From Thermoplasmata archaeon (GTDB lineage Archaea; Thermoplasmatota; Thermoplasmata; Thermoplasmatales; Thermoplasmataceae), in contig JAJZXT010000008.1 of NCBI GenBank assembly GCA_021806355.1, positions 1 to 5,728 of the forward strand: a stretch of DNA of 5,728 nucleotides. The letters run 5' to 3'. Made by a program: the position numbers and the translations under genes. The notes under the pieces were generated by a model. It ran no database searches, was not told the DNA's origin, and worked only from the letters and a program-made list of their open reading frames with translations. Numbering within the stretch: the first letter of the stretch is position 1; each line of letters begins with the position of its first letter. Positions 4,873 to 5,728 of this stretch are shown here, piece after piece.

Positions 4873-5728
4873 AGAGAAGTTCGGTGAGCATTTCTTCTGC
4901 CCAATCTGGTTTATCCTTTAATTTCTCCATTATATACGGAATGTCATTTTTAGTCAAGGAGTAATCCAACGGTTTTGATGCTAAACCGAGATTCTCAATA
5001 AATTTACTGACAGCAATCCATGGCTCTGTATTTCCATATGGCGTACCAGCCAAAACATGTTTTATTTCTGATGTCTCCTTCACCTTATATTTGCCGTAAT
5101 ATTTCATGGCAAGGGGCAGAGTCATGCAGGAGGTGATTCCATGCGGGATCTCCCACTTTGATCCGATCACCTTGCCTATATTGTGGCTCAACCCCATCTT
5201 TGAGTCATAAACTTCAAAATAGGAATACCATGCTGCCATGAAGCATTCCAACCTGTTCTCATCACTTTTCCCCATAAGATTCTTGAAAAGCTTCTCTATT
5301 GCCCCCAAGGCCATTATCCTTGCTATTTCACTTTCACCGTTGGAGAATATTGTCTCTATTGCGTGGTCAAGGGATCGTATTCCGGTAGACCTCCAGAGGC
5401 GATCAGGCGTTTCCTTTGCTGCATCTGGATCAATGATGACCATGGTTGGCGTGATGGCCTTATCCCTGACGCCATTTTTTTCCGAGTCAATGGTATACCC
5501 GGCAATGTGGGAAAATTCCGATGCTGACAGCGTTGTGGGGATGGCGATCTGGGGAACCTTTACGTCATAATAGTGCCGTATCATCTTGGATGAATCTATT
5601 ACACTTCCCCCACCGACCGAGATTATAATATCACATCCATTATTTCTGAAAGATTCAATGGCGTGCTCTATCTCCTCTATGGGTGAATGCTGCGTAACGT
5701 CTGAGAATACCACATAGTCTATTCCAAT
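4850..5728 (-). CDS. Iron-type alcohol dehydrogenase / maleylacetate reductase-like protein, N-terminus outside window
   Basis: This is a group III (iron-containing) alcohol dehydrogenase-like NAD(P)H oxidoreductase, read leftward. The frame is open through the right edge. An in-frame GTG at 5713 is not the real start, because the family's N-terminal strand and roughly 60-80 residues are still missing. Numbering from that GTG: ISVGGGSVIDSSK at 31-43 is the dinucleotide-binding GGGS motif; IPTTLSASEFSHIAGYT at 58-74; TPDRLWRSTGIRSLDHAIE at 102-120; LSHNIGKVIG at 175-184; and IPHG at 189-192. His117, His177 and His191 match the three metal-ligand histidines. The usual aspartate ligand position (GxDAxxH) is Arg113 here, and Asp116 sits beside His117. 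The SASE and aGyT pattern and the RxxDH form point to the maleylacetate reductase-like branch rather than FucO or glycerol-1-phosphate dehydrogenase, whose motifs are absent. The substrate is unknown. The stop lies inside the convergent PPC gene. Confidence 0.9.
   Translation of the reverse strand: MGIDYVVFSDVTQHSPIEEIEHAIESFRNNGCDIIISVGGGSVIDSSKMIRHYYDVKVPQIAIPTTLSASEFSHIAGYTIDSEKNGVRDKAITPTMVIIDPDAAKETPDRLWRSTGIRSLDHAIETIFSNGESEIARIMALGAIEKLFKNLMGKSDENRLECFMAAWYSYFEVYDSKMGLSHNIGKVIGSKWEIPHGITSCMTLPLAMKYYGKYKVKETSEIKHVLAGTPYGNTEPWIAVSKFIENLGLASKPLDYSLTKNDIPYIMEKLKDKPDWAEEMLTELLSMENQVP

Overview
The window looks like chromosomal DNA from an archaeon, probably a member of the Thermoplasmatales or a close relative. 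This rests on indirect signs. The DNA is moderately AT-rich, arginine is mostly AGG/AGA and isoleucine is often ATA. One gene has a good archaeal BRE/TATA box about 27 bases ahead of its start codon (leaderless type), and T-runs without hairpins follow genes. No rRNA, tRNA or lineage marker gene is present, so the assignment is an inference.

Left region (1-2459, + strand): an unrecognised reading frame, open at the left edge, is followed by a large ATPase of the VirD4/TraG/HerA-like DNA-translocase type (Walker A, a DPHG motif, Walker B LLDEAQ, a sensor Gln). The ATPase carries a C-terminal extension that looks like a PD-(D/E)xK nuclease-fold domain. The two frames are in the same phase and separated by one TGA and two codons. 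They may be one protein split by a stop codon, or two translationally coupled genes.

Middle region (2460-3309): a single gene with its own promoter encodes a heme-oxygenase-fold protein. It has no cysteine, so it is not a TenA thiaminase, but it has a full set of candidate di-iron ligands (E, H, E, HxxxExxH). A 6-5-6 inverted repeat and an imperfect 13-base direct repeat overlap its predicted transcription start and start codon, suggesting an operator. A 102-base spacer with a T-rich terminator follows.

Right region (3310-4872, + strand): a three-gene overlapping operon encodes an NADPH-dependent FMN reductase-type flavoprotein, a histidine phosphatase and a PPC (DUF296) domain protein. How the three work together is unknown. 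Their close overlap implies co-transcription and coupled translation. Running toward them from the right edge on the - strand is an iron-type alcohol dehydrogenase/maleylacetate reductase-like gene. It lacks its N-terminus because the window ends, and its 3' end overlaps the PPC gene by 23 bases tail to tail.

There is no CRISPR array, insertion sequence or RNA gene. The points most worth a second look are the in-frame TGA before the translocase and its nuclease-like tail, the di-iron oxidase candidate with its possible operator, and the altered metal-ligand motif of the dehydrogenase.
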